The notes under the pieces were generated by a model that searched no databases, was not told the DNA's origin, and was given only the letters and a program-made list of their open reading frames with translations. The translations under genes were made by a program, and so were the position numbers. A DNA stretch of 64,000 nt, from assembly GCA_963971535.1 (NCBI GenBank), contig OZ020599.1, forward strand, positions 98,232,356-98,296,355, given 5' to 3'. Shown here one piece after another: positions 30,783 through 43,719 of this stretch (the first letter of the stretch is position 1; every line of letters begins with the position of its first letter). The DNA comes from Notolepis coatsorum. Lineage: Eukaryota > Chordata > Actinopteri > Aulopiformes > Paralepididae.

Positions 30783-31510
30783 TTAACCTCTTAACATGCA
30801 ACGGCCAGACGAACAGACAAAAGTCACGGCACTTTGCGAGCGTCTAGCGGGGCTGCATTTTTCGCTGAACATATAAATGACCGAATTAAAGCTTTCTTTG
30901 TTGCCGTTCGAATGCCACCTCACTCGACCAAATCCGTGCCTCGGTTCTCGAGTTACATGACGATAGGTCAGACGAATTTTTACGTGCGAGCGTCAGATTA
31001 TCACCCTGGACTCCTGACGCTCTAGAACTGTCAATCATCCGCCGATTGCGAGAATTATTGGTCAGGGTTGAAGCCAATGAGTGTAGCTTTCCAATGATAC
31101 CCCATGTGGGGGTGTGTGAATAAGGGATCTAGGTGAAATTTGATTTGATTCCGAATGAATGGCCGTGGATGAGGAAATGGAATACCGGAGCTTTTTTTTT
31201 TGGCACACGGTTTACCCGGATCTCTCTAGAAGATTTCTGAACGGATTTTTATCAAATTTGGACCAGTACTACATAAGACTTCAGGCTATGGATCAGCTTA
31301 TACCCATTTTATCTTTTATATATATTTTTGCAACTGCTACAGAAAAATGAGAGTACACAAGTTCAAGTTCAACTCAAGTTCAGCCCTATGTTACTCTATT
31401 TCATTAGCACTAAAAGTGATTTTCCTTTTTTGCATTAGTAACTTCAGAATGTTCAAAAGAGACCAGGCTTATTCATGTGCTATAAGAAGAAAAAAGGAGG
31501 TTTTGGCTTT
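30783..31510 (+). mobile_element. TTAA-type element arm, inverted relative to 34580-35380
   Basis: Begins TTAACCTCTTAACATGCAAC and runs through GGGGCTGCATTTTTCGCTGA, CCGTGCCTCGGTTCTCGAG and GAGACCAGGCTTATTCATG. All of these recur in inverted order at 35380-34580. No right end was found before 31600, so the copy is truncated. Confidence 0.65.
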
Positions 31511-31906
31511 GTGTTCTTCCTTCTCATCAGATGTTCCTCCTCTCATTAAAATACTTTTAACACTTGGAAGAAAACACAGCCTGGCCCTTGCAAGTACAAG
31601 TGAACACTGACACCCACACACAGATGAGCTAGCTAACCACGCACTGGGAACAAAACGGTGTTTAGTACAGTAGTAAGGAGGAGGTACACATCTAGATTGC
31701 CAGATGATTAGTACCTTCAACGTACCTAGGAATTTAAACGACATATGGTGGTACCCTTTTAATAACAAGAGGTTTCCGACGCAACTTCGGCGGTGTGACA
31801 ACAACAACAAGCGTGAGGTTAGGAACGGCTCCAGTCAGTCCCCGGCTCTCAAACCTGATCCATCCCATCGTCACGCTTCAATGGCAGGAGCAGCACATGG
31901 GGGGGG
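31511..31906. other. BLTP3A 3' flank or UTR
   Basis: Sequence immediately 3' of the BLTP3A stop codon on the minus strand. No separate feature is supported. Confidence 0.35.
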
Positions 31907-32002
31907 TCAGAGGTTAAATGTGGGATCATACTTCCTGACTTCGACCAGGAGGCGCTCTCTGTCACTGAGGGCTTGGGAGAGGGAAGCTTCCAGGGCCAGA
32001 CT
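31907..32002 (-). CDS. BLTP3A: BLTP3A last coding exon
   Basis: The acceptor is TGTTGTTACAG. It encodes [20 protein letters not shown], then [11 protein letters not shown] and TGA (31909-31907). This short coiled-coil tail matches the end of the human protein in pattern (leucine-rich heptads, then xEIRKYNPxFxL). Confidence 0.9.
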   Translation of the reverse strand, partial: SLALEASLSQALSDRERLLVEVRKYDPTFNL

Positions 32003-33293
32003 CTGTAACAACAAGGATTAATTGCTTTGTTACTTCCAGCTAGCAGCAAAGGTTATTAAAGTTTAAGTGTGGTAGTACTACAACAATGAGGTCGGATATC
32101 CCGACTGTGATATCTTCACGGCTATACAGGTGTAATTACAACGCCGGTACACGACACCCCGTGCACTTTACTCTTGTTCATCTTGACCCGTGACAAGGGA
32201 TACGGTCAACGGTAATGGTACACTATGCGTCTGTGGCGACGGAACATAATAACACAACATGAGGGGAGAATTTGTATTCAGCAGAGTTGTTGATGTGATC
32301 ATCTACGGTATGACTGTGGATGGAACCTATTGATTATCTACGGTATGACTGTGGATGGAACCTATTGATTATCGCAGATTAATTGATCACTTGTTTGAAA
32401 ATAAATAAACCACCTTAGATACAACGCGATGTTTGTGAGAAGCGTATCATCAGCACTTATCACACATGGGCGTGTGAGCTCCCAGATCCTGACACTGATA
32501 TTAAGCTACAGAGCTCCTTTTGTAGGTGGCTTTTCATGTCGTTGTGGCTGGGGGGGGGGGGGGGGTCGTAGGCACCGCAAAGTCAATCACGTTCCAACGA
32601 CGACAGCAATAACTCCGCGGTAAACAAATCCTGCGACAATAGGGAGGTGTAGTGGTTACGTCATTGGTGTTTCCCGCGCGGTCCACCCTCCTTGAAATTG
32701 CCATGTTTTTCCAATGGACCCATTTCTAAATCGTCTCGTTTAAAACAAATAAAGCATGAACATTGGCATGGTGTACCTTTCTGTGTGTATTCATCCACAA
32801 CCTATTAGCTCAACATGAAACAATGCACAATTAATCATAAAAAAAGCAAACAAAAACGTACAAATAACTTTATTTCAACCAAAAATGCTCAAACAATAAC
32901 GTTAGTGATAGAAGGGAACAAATTTTGTGCAAAAAATGGAAAGTGTGCCAATGTTCATGAGGCAGAATGATCACAATAGCCGATAATACATTTTCCCAAT
33001 GATAAATCCCTGTACGGGTGGACCGCGCGGGAAACTAAAGTGACGTCGGACTACACCTCCCTATAACTCTGCGGTAAACAAATCCTGTGACGATGTGAGG
33101 AGGCGCCAAGGAGGAGGCGCCCGTCTCGAGTGTCTCCTACCTCGCTCTGCCGCCGGCGGACAGAGGAACAGGCGGCCTCAGCGACGTCTGCCGCCGCCTC
33201 AGAACCGTTGTGGAGACGAGCCTCGGTGACGTTAGGGGCCGTGGTTTCACCAGCTGCAAAGGGAAAAGAAGATGTAGACGTCAAGATCCGTTT

Positions 33294-33325
<32 letters not shown>

Positions 33326-35616
33326 TTCTTCTCAAAGCTGTGACAGCTGGGGTGGAAACGCTTGAATAACTTCAATAACACAGAACACATATTAACCTCT
33401 TAACTCATTCAGTGCCAGGTATTATCCTCATCCCTGTAGTCAATGGGCCACGCTAAAAAGATAGGCATTTCCACTGTGCGTCATGATGTTTGCAGAGCTA
33501 TATCTATATTCTATATTATAGCTATGGCGACAATACTATGGCTCATTTGACAGTCACCATCTCTCGTCCAACATGTAAAAAATAGTAAATTTTTTCATGT
33601 ATATGTTCATACGTTCGTGTGTTATCCCGTGGTGAATATTGTATAGTTTCAGAGTGGTCCGGGCTAATTCCTGGAAGCTGAGTTATGGAGCGCTATGTGC
33701 ATTTAGCAAAAGTCGTTCGTGTTGCTCGCCTGGACACATTACTATTTCCAAATCAAAGGTATATAATAGGTATTATGTTTCATCATGAAGGCATCAAAGG
33801 GGGGGGGGGGGGGTCGTTTTGTGATGCTCTGATCGTCAGCAACGGCATACGTTTTGAATACTACATACGTTGATCATTGCGATCGATGTGAAATCATTGT
33901 TGGATCGGGAGCTCCAGTAGCTCACCGCGTACCTCGGACGCTATTTCGGCGTCGGGGACAACCGTGCGCGTCACGGATCTGGGGTACACGAGTTCGACTC
34001 CCGGACTCGCCGTATTTTCTCAGAGTGTCTTTCCCCCGATCTATACCCCATTCAACCTGTTTCTGTCGGTCATGCTTGACCAGAAAAAGCGATAAACGCT
34101 AAAAGAACCAGCTGACTGGTCAAAGTTTTAAAAAAAAATAAATCATTGTTGGATCAAAGTAGGATTGATGTCATATAGTTGTTACCTTTGCTAGGAGTTA
34201 TTCCAAAATGAATATTCCAATTGTCTGATCGCGATTTCCAGTATTGATGTCCATCGGGTCCCTGACATCAAATGGCACAAAATATGCATCAAGTGTGCTG
34301 GACGCGTTCCAAGGTGCTCGAATGAAGTGTTTCACTTGCCTAGGTAAGAATTCTCCGCCCGGACCATATAAAATGTAACACAGTGTGAAATAAGGTTTCA
34401 AAGGGTAGGCGATACTGCCACCTAGCAGGATTCGGCCGGCATTGCACTCTCGGGGTCTCAGAATGAGTTACAATGATAACACCGAGGTCCGTGAGAGTGT
34501 ATAGAATAATAAAATCGAAAAAACGTAATATTACGTGTTTGGCGCTCAACGGTTGGCGAGCAAACATTATTATTATTTGAACTTGAGGACTGCATACTTT
34601 TTCTGCAAAGCTTAGCTTTGATACTTTATACTGATAGCACATGCATGAGCCTGGTCTCTTTTGAAATATAACATTCTGAAGTTACTAATGCAAAAAAGGA
34701 TAATCACTTTTAGTGCTAATGAAATAGAGTAACAGAGGTTTGAACTTGAGTTGAACTTGAACTTGTGTACTCACATTTTTCTTTAGTGGTTGCAAGATTC
34801 CATATTCGATTATTCCAGCATTGAGGTATGAGCTGGAAAACAGTGGTTCCATAGCCTGAAGTCTTATGTAGTACAGGTCCAAATTTTATAAAAATCTGTT
34901 CAGAAATTAGTCTTTGAGAAAGGTTTTAGTAAACCGATGCCAGAAAAAAAGAGTGCCAAAATCCATTTCTGCCTTCCACCTCTGTGCGTTGTGAAGTCTG
35001 AGTCACTTCTCATTTTCACTTGTCAACTTTCACCTACTTCCTATATTTGCACCCCCCCACGTGGGGTATCGTTGGAAGCGGACACTACAACGCTGACCAA
35101 TCATTTTCGCCATCAGTGGTGATTGGTCAGTTCTCGAGTGTATACTGTCCGAAGTGGTCATTTGACGCACGGCACGTAAAAAGACGCTCGCCTGACATAT
35201 CGCAGTGTAACTCGAGAACCGAGGCACGGAATTGGTCGAGTGAGGTGGCGTTCGAACGGTGGCAAATAGATGTTTCGGCGAAAAATGCAGCCCCGAGCCA
35301 GTAGACACTCGCAAAGTGCTGTGACGTGCGTGCTAGTGCAAAACGGGACGTATGCATGCTGCCACCTGTTAAGAGGTTAAATTAGGCGTGTATACTAATG
35401 TGTGGGCATATCGTTTTGTACAGTTAAGTATTCTTACATATCACACATTTGATTATTGGAGCTTGTCTTGTGTGTGTGTGTACTAATTTATGTCTCTAGT
35501 CCTTTGTCCTGTTTACTTGTAATGTTATGATGTAAGTATTATGTCTGTGTGTGTCTGTGTACTAGTCCTGGGTCCCGTTTACCTGTAATGTCATGTTATG
35601 ATGAAGTATTATGTCT

Positions 35617-35655
<39 letters not shown>

Positions 35656-38600
35656 AGTCCTTGGTCCCGTTTACTTGTAATGTCATGTTATGATGAAGTA
35701 TTATGTTGTACGGTCACAATGTAGGTTGTTTGTTAATAAACTAAACTAAACGTGAAACAAATCTCTCCCCCTGCACCTTCACCTTTGAGCCTCAACATGC
35801 CGTCATCGCTGCGCTCCAGAAGAACCTGTTCTATAACAAACGTGGCAGGGACAGGTTGTGGGGCTGTGGGGTAGATCCTGGGGCTGTCGTCCTGGAAACG
35901 AGAGAAACACACACACACTTGGATATGGAACAACCACTGGCGCCTCCATACTGGCTCAGTGCTCTGACCAGGGTTCCCACAGACATTGCAACATGAAATT
36001 CAACGGTTGATGTGAATTTCAAGGACTTTTTAAGCACCTTGTTAAAAGATGGGCTGTTTTCAAGGAATTCCAGGCCTCGACTTTTTTTGGTAAAAAAAAA
36101 CAAACAAGCACTTTAAGCACTTCAAGGACCTTGTGCTGTCTTACCCTAAAGGAGGCCCGGGGGCGACCCATTGCTTTCCTTCTGTCATTCAATCGATCAG
36201 CAGCTGGAGAACTAATGGCTGCAGAACTCGAGAACTACTAGGAACGTCTGACCACTAAGTGTGTCCGACTCTTAACCACCAATACCTGCACGTACTACAA
36301 CATACAGTATGACTTACATCATGCCAGTTAGGTTACCTTGTGTATACTGCCCCTCGAGTATCCGGTTTACCTTTACACTTACACATAGTATATATACAGT
36401 ATATTCAGATTTAAATTTTTTATTGCCTATATTTATTGTAACGTATAATATAACCGATAATATATATACCGGTAGCTTCATCTGCACCTTTGTTTACACA
36501 GTTTATTTTTCTTATATTTTTATATTCAAAGTTAAATCATATTGAACTTTACACTGTTTATATTCCCTCATTTTTATATTCAGATACAATTTTATTACCT
36601 TATTTTACCCTGCCCATACCTGTACCTCCCCTTCCCCCCATGCTGCTATGACGCCTGAATTTCCCCAAGGGGATCAATAAAAAGGAATAGACCACCGCAA
36701 CACTTATTTTTCTATTTTTCTCCCATCCCAATTTCGTGTTTCCAATTCTCCCCTCCCCTGTCTTGAACGTTGCTCGACTATGTCCCCCACTGGTCGGTTG
36801 TAGGGAGGATAGAAGCCTTGCATCACGTGTCCCCTCCGGTACACGAGGAGGCAGTCTGTCACATCTTTTCACCTGCCAGCGCGGACTCTCAGTGACGAGG
36901 AGTAACGCGTGGGAGGCTCACACTACCCCCACTACTTCCTGTCTCTGCTGTGCAGGCGTCCCCAACCGACCTGTAGGAGTCGTTGTCCACAACGTCCAAA
37001 TCCCCACCCATCGACTTCCACGTCCTAACTCTGGCAATTGAGCCAGTATGACGGCCGGACCAAGCCGGTGGCAACGCTGACAGCCGGATTCGATACCGGT
37101 GTCTCACGCATTGGTGACGAGCGCTTAGACCGCTGCGCCACCCAGCCGCCTATACGTAATTATTTTATGATTAATTTGCGAATTGTTTCATGTTGAGCTA
37201 TAGATTGTGGATGAATACACACAGAAAGGTACACCATGCCAATGTTCATGCTTTATTTGTTTTAAACAAGACGATTTTGAAATGTGTCCATTTGGAAATA
37301 CATTGCAATTTCAAGCGAGGTGGACCGGCCGGAAACAACAATGACGTAACCACTACACCTCCCTATACTGTGTTTGCTATATTATGATTTTACTGTGGAG
37401 TCTGTAAATAAAGGTTGTGTTCCCTCCCCGTGTGTATGATGTGTGTAGAGAGGCGTCGCAGAGGCAACGCTGACACCCGGATTCGAGACCGGAATCTCTT
37501 GCATTGGTGACGAGCGCAATCTCCGCTGCGCCACCCAGCCGCCCCGGTATTTGAGCTTCTGTATTGAGAGGGAGTCTCTCTGGACAATCTGCACATGTGC
37601 TGGTTGGAGAGCAGGTGCGGGAAAAGTGACGGCCGAGAAAGTGCCGATCGACTTGGGGTTGTGGTCTCTCCGTGTTCAGGAGACTCAGGCATAATATAAG
37701 AAAGTCTCCAGCGCGCCCACAGCCGTAGCTACAACCACTTTCGTCAAGGCTCTGATCAACATTCATTCATTTTATCCATCAGCCTTTATAAAATGCATCA
37801 CTGTGCCTCACTGCATCTTCCTGGACTTTTACCATTATCATTTTACACTTACTGTATATTTTTACTGTATATTTTATATTAGAATGTAACATAGTAAAAT
37901 GTATATCCCGGATGTAATTTTTATTCTTAGGCTTATTTATATTCTTATTCGTGACTTTTGTTTTTGTCTACCCAAATGTTTACCGTTTACCGTGAGCGAT
38001 TTGTAGTGCCAAATTTCAGTATTTCTATTCTATTCTAACGCGGCTAAGTGCAGCGGTCTACGCCTCATCTCATCTCGTCCATCGATGGTTCATTGTGACG
38101 GTGTCGCCGGCTCACCTTCAGGGTGACCGTGATGTCCCTCAGGTGGATCCTCATGGGCGGTGCGTCTGCGTCGGCGAACTCGTCCTCCAGGAAGGGCCCC
38201 AGGGAGGCCGTGGTGGAGGTCAGCAGCTCCACCCGGCAGCCCTGAGCGCGCAGCTCCAGGAAGCCCATGGACTCGGCCAGAGCGGAGTGCCGGCCCGCCG
38301 CCGACGGACCCACTTCCACCCGCATGCCCAGCACCGGAGGAGATGATGATGCCCTGGAGCCGCGCCGGTCCTGGTGGCCTGGAGCTGGAACTAGGGGGAC
38401 ATTAATATAGAGGAGGGACAATCAGCAGCAGCAGGCTGGGAGCATTGGAAGAGCAAGTTAACCCTTTCACTACCACACTACAGACGGAGCGTGGTAGTGA
38501 AAGGGTTAACCGTCTGTAGTGTGGTAGTGAAAGGGTTAACCGTCTGTAGCGTGGTAGTGAAAGGGTTAACCGTCTAGTGTGGTAGTGAAAGGGTTAACCG

Positions 38601-39617
38601 TCTGTAGCGTGGTAGTGAAAGGGTTAACCGTCTGTAGTGTGGTAGTGAAAGGTTAACCGTCTGTAGCGTGGTAGTGAAAGGGTTAACCGTCTGTAGCGTG
38701 GTAGTGAAAGGGTTAACCGTCTGTAGTGTGGTAGTGAAAGGTTAACCGTCTGTAGCGTGGTAGTGAAAGGGTTAACCGTCTGTAGTGTGGTAGTGAAAGG
38801 TTAACCGTCTGTAGCGTGGTAGTGAAAGGGTTAACTGTCTGTAGTGTGGTAGTGAAAGGTTAACCGTCTGTAGCGTGGTAGTGAAAGGGTTAACCGTCTG
38901 TAGTGTGGTAGTGAAAGGTTAACCGTCTGTAGTGTGGTAGTGAAAGGTTAACCGTCTGTAGCGTGGTAGTGAAAGGGTTAACCGTCTGTAGTGTGGTAGT
39001 GAAAGGTTAACGGTCTGTAGCGTGGTAGTGAAAGGGTTAACCGTCTGTAGTGTGGTAGTGAAAGGTTAACCGTCTGTAGCGTGATAGTGAAAGGGTTAAC
39101 CGTCTGTAGCGTGGTAGTGAAAGGGTTAACCGTCTGTAGTGTGGTAGTGAAAGGGTTAACAGTCTGTAGTGTGGCAGTGCAAGGGTTAACCCTTTGTCAT
39201 GTGGCAGTGAAAGGGTTACCCTTCTGTAGTGTGGTAGTGAAAGGGTTAACAGTCTGTAGTGTGGTAGTGAAAGGTTAACAGTCTGTAGTGTGGCAATGAA
39301 AGGGTTAACCCTTTGTCATGTGGCAGTGAAAGGGTTAACCCTTTGTCGTGTGGCAGTGAAAGGGTTAACCTGTATTGTCGCAGTGAAAGGGTTAATCCCC
39401 ATTAACCTATCCATACCCATGCTGATTGGTCCTTGTGCAAGACTAGAAAGCGGGGATCTTTGATTAAAAAACCTGCTATCAGAAGAATAGACAGTCAGAG
39501 TGACAAGCTACAGAAGATGGCCACAAACGATAGTACGAGTGACGAAACGGAACATTTCATTGCCCCGGAATAAAACAACGTTTTCACTTTGACTTTTTAG
39601 TACTTAAGTACATTTAA

Positions 39618-39654
<37 letters not shown>

Positions 39655-42600
39655 CTTTATTTGTATAGCACTTTTCATACAGAGGTTGCAGTTCAAAGTG
39701 CTTCACAACAGTAAAAAATACAGGCATGAGCGAGCATAGCAAGGTATGGTAAATCACAGTGTTTCACATTAGGATCTAGCATCCTAATAGGCTCTCTATT
39801 CAGTAATACAAATAATAAAATAGTTTAAAATGATTAAGTTTAAAAATAGTCTAAAAATTATAAAATAGAACGGACATACAACAACAGTAAAAAATACAGG
39901 CATAAGCGAGCATAAAAATAAAAAATGTAAATAGCAAGGTTACAGTAAAAAGTGTGATAAGATTGTTCAATCAAATGAAAATGGCCCAGTTAGGAGAATC
40001 AACCTTGGCACGATGTACCTAACTGGAATGGTAAACAACTTTGCTAGATTTAGGTCAAAAGTCATATAGCTCTGTTTACAATTTGATTCAGTAATACAAA
40101 TAATAAAAATAGTTTAAAATGATTCAGTTTAAAAATAGTCATCAGTAAGAAGTAAAAAGTGTGATAACCGACACATAAATTTGATAAGCAGTGTATAAAA
40201 GTAGGCAGGGTAAGAATAGTGCAGGTAAGTACAATTTGTGTCAGGATATCCCTGATGTTTCTATAATAATATTTACCCTTGCCACTAGGTGGTAGCAGAT
40301 ATCCATCTTCAGATATTTGCCTGCATTACCCCACAGTGAAATGCCTGAGCAAAGAGATAGGTTTTAAGCTGTCTTTTAAAGATGTCTAGCGAGTTGGCTT
40401 CTCTGCTGTTTTGGGGTAGTTTGTTCCACAGTTTTGAGGCATAGTTGATAAAGGCTGCATTACCGATCCTCTTTTGACTGTTTCTGGGAGCCTCTAGTAG
40501 TCCAGCAGCTGATGATCGCAGTGTTCTTGCTGGTGTGTAATTTATTAGAGTGTTGGCGATGTAGCTAGGTCCCTGTCCATTTAGAGCTTTGTATGTAAGG
40601 AGAAGGACCTTAAAGTCAATTCTAAATGTTACAGGAAGCCAGTGTAAAGCAGCTAAGACTGGACTAATGTGCTCTCTCCTTTTGGTTCTAGTTAGCAGTC
40701 GGGCTGCAGAGTTTTGGATTAGATGAAGCCTCTCTGTGGTTTTCTTAGGGAGACCTGTGAAAAGTGCATTACAGTAGTCTAACCGGCTAGATATGAATGC
40801 ATGAATTAGCTTCTCAGCATCGTTCTGATTAATAAATGGTCGTACTTTTGCTATATTTCTCAGATGGAAGAACGATGTTTTCATCACTTTGCTAATATGA
40901 GAATTGAAGTTCAGTTCTGAATCTATGATAACCCTGAGGCTAGTGACCTCAGATTTGATCCAAGGGGTTAGTCCTCCCAGGTTCTTTATTAATGTTTCTT
41001 TTTTAGTTTTGGGGCCGATAATTAGAATTTCAGTTTTGTTCTCGTTTATTTTCAGGAAGTTCTTACTCATCCATTTATTTATTGCCAGTAAGCAGTCTGT
41101 AATGGAGCTAATCGCTGTATCATTTGGTTCAGCAGATATGTACAGTTGTGTATCATCCGCATAGCTATGGAAATCTACATTATGTTCTCTGATGATATCA
41201 CCCAGCGGTAACATGTAAAGGGAGAAGAGTAAAGGACCTAAGCAACTCCCTTGTGCAACTCCATAGTTGTTGTCGTATATATCAGACATGTGATCTCCTA
41301 GTTTAACATAGAATTTCCTCCCTCTGATGTATGTTTTAAACCAGCCTAGCACATGTTCTGAGAAACCGACATGGTTTTCAAGACGATCGATTAGAAGTAG
41401 AAACTTTTTGACTTTTACTCAAGTGTGTTTTTAGCCAGATACTCTGACTTTTACTTGAGAACGACTTTGAGACGGTACCCATACTTTCACTTAAGTATAA
41501 TTTCTGGGTACTTTTTACACCCCCTGGTAGTCGGTGCAAAGCTATTAGCTTACTTACAGAGTCTAAAACGTTTAGCCCTTTACCTGCATGTCGTGGTGTG
41601 GATTAAAACCTTCTTTGGTTTCAGGACCTCTTTTGCTGCCCGTCTAAAGTTTCCCGGTTCACTTGGAACCCGGCCTGGCCGCCGCCACGCGACTCTGTAA
41701 GTAAACTAATAGCTTTGCATCCACTACACCACTGACCCAAGTGTTTCATACTGTACCACTTACTGTCCAAAAACATCTGCATACCCCTTTAAGAAGAATG
41801 TCATTCAAGGGCAGACAAGTAGTACATACGCAAATCTGCTCTGGTATGAATGGATGTGACAAATGCGCGTGTTGTAAATATTTTTTTATAAAAAAAAGAT
41901 GCCTAGAAGCTGTTACCAGGCGAGTTTCAGCATGCTGAATATAGACTGTTTTAGTAGACTGTGATATTAGTATCACAATATGAAACCGCTATATGGGGAT
42001 TCTCTCTTTTATTATATAGTTTGCTCCGAACAGGGTAAATCTGCATTTTGCCATGATGCCCCTAGCGGCCTAGCTCATGGAATGAACTCCAACAGCTTGA
42101 GATTCTCCCCTCTGTTGCAGAGTTTAAAACCTTGATCTCCAACCTTTGTCAATCAATGTACATGTTTTAATTGATTGTTATCCTTACTAGTCTTATTGTT
42201 ATGATTGTATATGCTGTGTGATTTTATATGCCTTTTTTTTGCTTAACCAGTCCTGCAAATTTGCATAAAACTCCTGTCGATTGCATACTGAAAGTAAATT
42301 GGACGTTATTCGGCAACCATTTGTCTGGCCCCTTTATTTTTTTATCCACTTTTTCTCCTCCTATTTTTCTGTATTTTCCTCCCATCCCAATTTTTGTCGT
42401 TATGCCAATTTACCCCTCCCCTTCCTGGTCGTTGTGCACATGTGCCCCCCACTGGTCGGTCTAGGGAGCCCTGAAGTCTATCAGACGCTTCCTCCGAGAC
42501 ATAGGAGACAGCCAGCAGCCTCTCTTCACCTGGCAGCGAGGACTATCATTGGCGAAGTGTAACGCGTGGGAGGTCACACTACCTTCACCATTTCCCTCCC

Positions 42601-43640
42601 TCGCTGTGCAGGCGCCCTGACCGACCTGTAGGAGTCGCTGTTTACAATGACCAGATTACCACCCACCGGCTTCCCTCCCGCTGACTCTGCCAATTGAGCC
42701 AGTATGACGACCGGCCAAGCCGGAGGCACTGCTGACAGCCGGATTCGATACCAGTGTCTCTGCGGTGGTAGACAAACGCTTAGTCCGCTGTGCTACCCGG
42801 CCGCCATTCTGGCCTCTTTTGAAAGGAAACAATTTTCTTCCACAACAGGGAGAATCACTCTCAGTGCTATTGTCAATAGAGTTACAGAGTTTGAAATAAA
42901 GGTTTTTGATTTATTTAATTATTATTTTGCAAACAGATGCCTGCAGATACATGTTAACTATATTCAAGGAAAAATATCTAAGTCAGTAGCAATATTGTAT
43001 AAATGTAAGGATATATTAAACTACAAAGCCTTGCACATCATTTACTGCTACTTCCTTACATATCTTACTGTGTGGATGGCAGTAAATCCAATAGTCTTAC
43101 TGCAAAAGCGGGCCATTCGGAACCTTTTCAAGGCGGGTTACTATGAACACACAAATCCATTGTTTATAAAGTCTCATATTATGAAATTTAATGATTTGGT
43201 TTATTATAAAACTATGCAAATAATGTACAGAGCTAAAGCAAAGTTACTCCCAGACGGGGTGCAAAGGTTTTTTTCAATACATGAAAGAAAATATGATTTG
43301 AGAGATATTTGTAAATTTACTAAGAAAGGGATTAAAAGGAGGTGTATTTATATTATTGGGGTTAACTTGTGGAACAATGCTGATATACAGTTAATAATGA
43401 GTAATTCGCTTTTGGTTTTTAAGAAAATAGTTTGTAAAGCTATTTTTTTAAACTACAAGGGTGAATAATACTGTTTTTTTTTGCAATTTTCTTTTAGAAT
43501 ACTGTTTGAGTCTTAATTTTTGTTAAGAATATAGGCATGTATAAGCATTATGCTTCAGTCTGTACCTTTTCAGTCACTGTAAAATCAAATATTGTTAAAT
43601 GATGGTGTATATTGTATTGTGTGAGATGATGACTGAATAA

Positions 43641-43719
<79 letters not shown>

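Noticed and set aside
33051..33140. Extension of the penultimate BLTP3A exon to a donor at 33091
   Set aside because: That donor leaves phase 1, which puts the final exon out of frame. The GAG|GTAGGA donor at 33140 gives exact phase and a better consensus.
30783..35380. One 4.6 kb TTAA transposon containing two BLTP3A exons
   Set aside because: The enclosed exons are phase-continuous with the host gene, and 33392 has its own TTAACCTCTTAAC left end. Two separate inverted copies explain the data better.
39081..39278. Repetitive frame reading [14 protein letters not shown]
   Set aside because: Translation of the 29/30-bp tandem array, changing frame with every unit-length variant. Not a protein gene.
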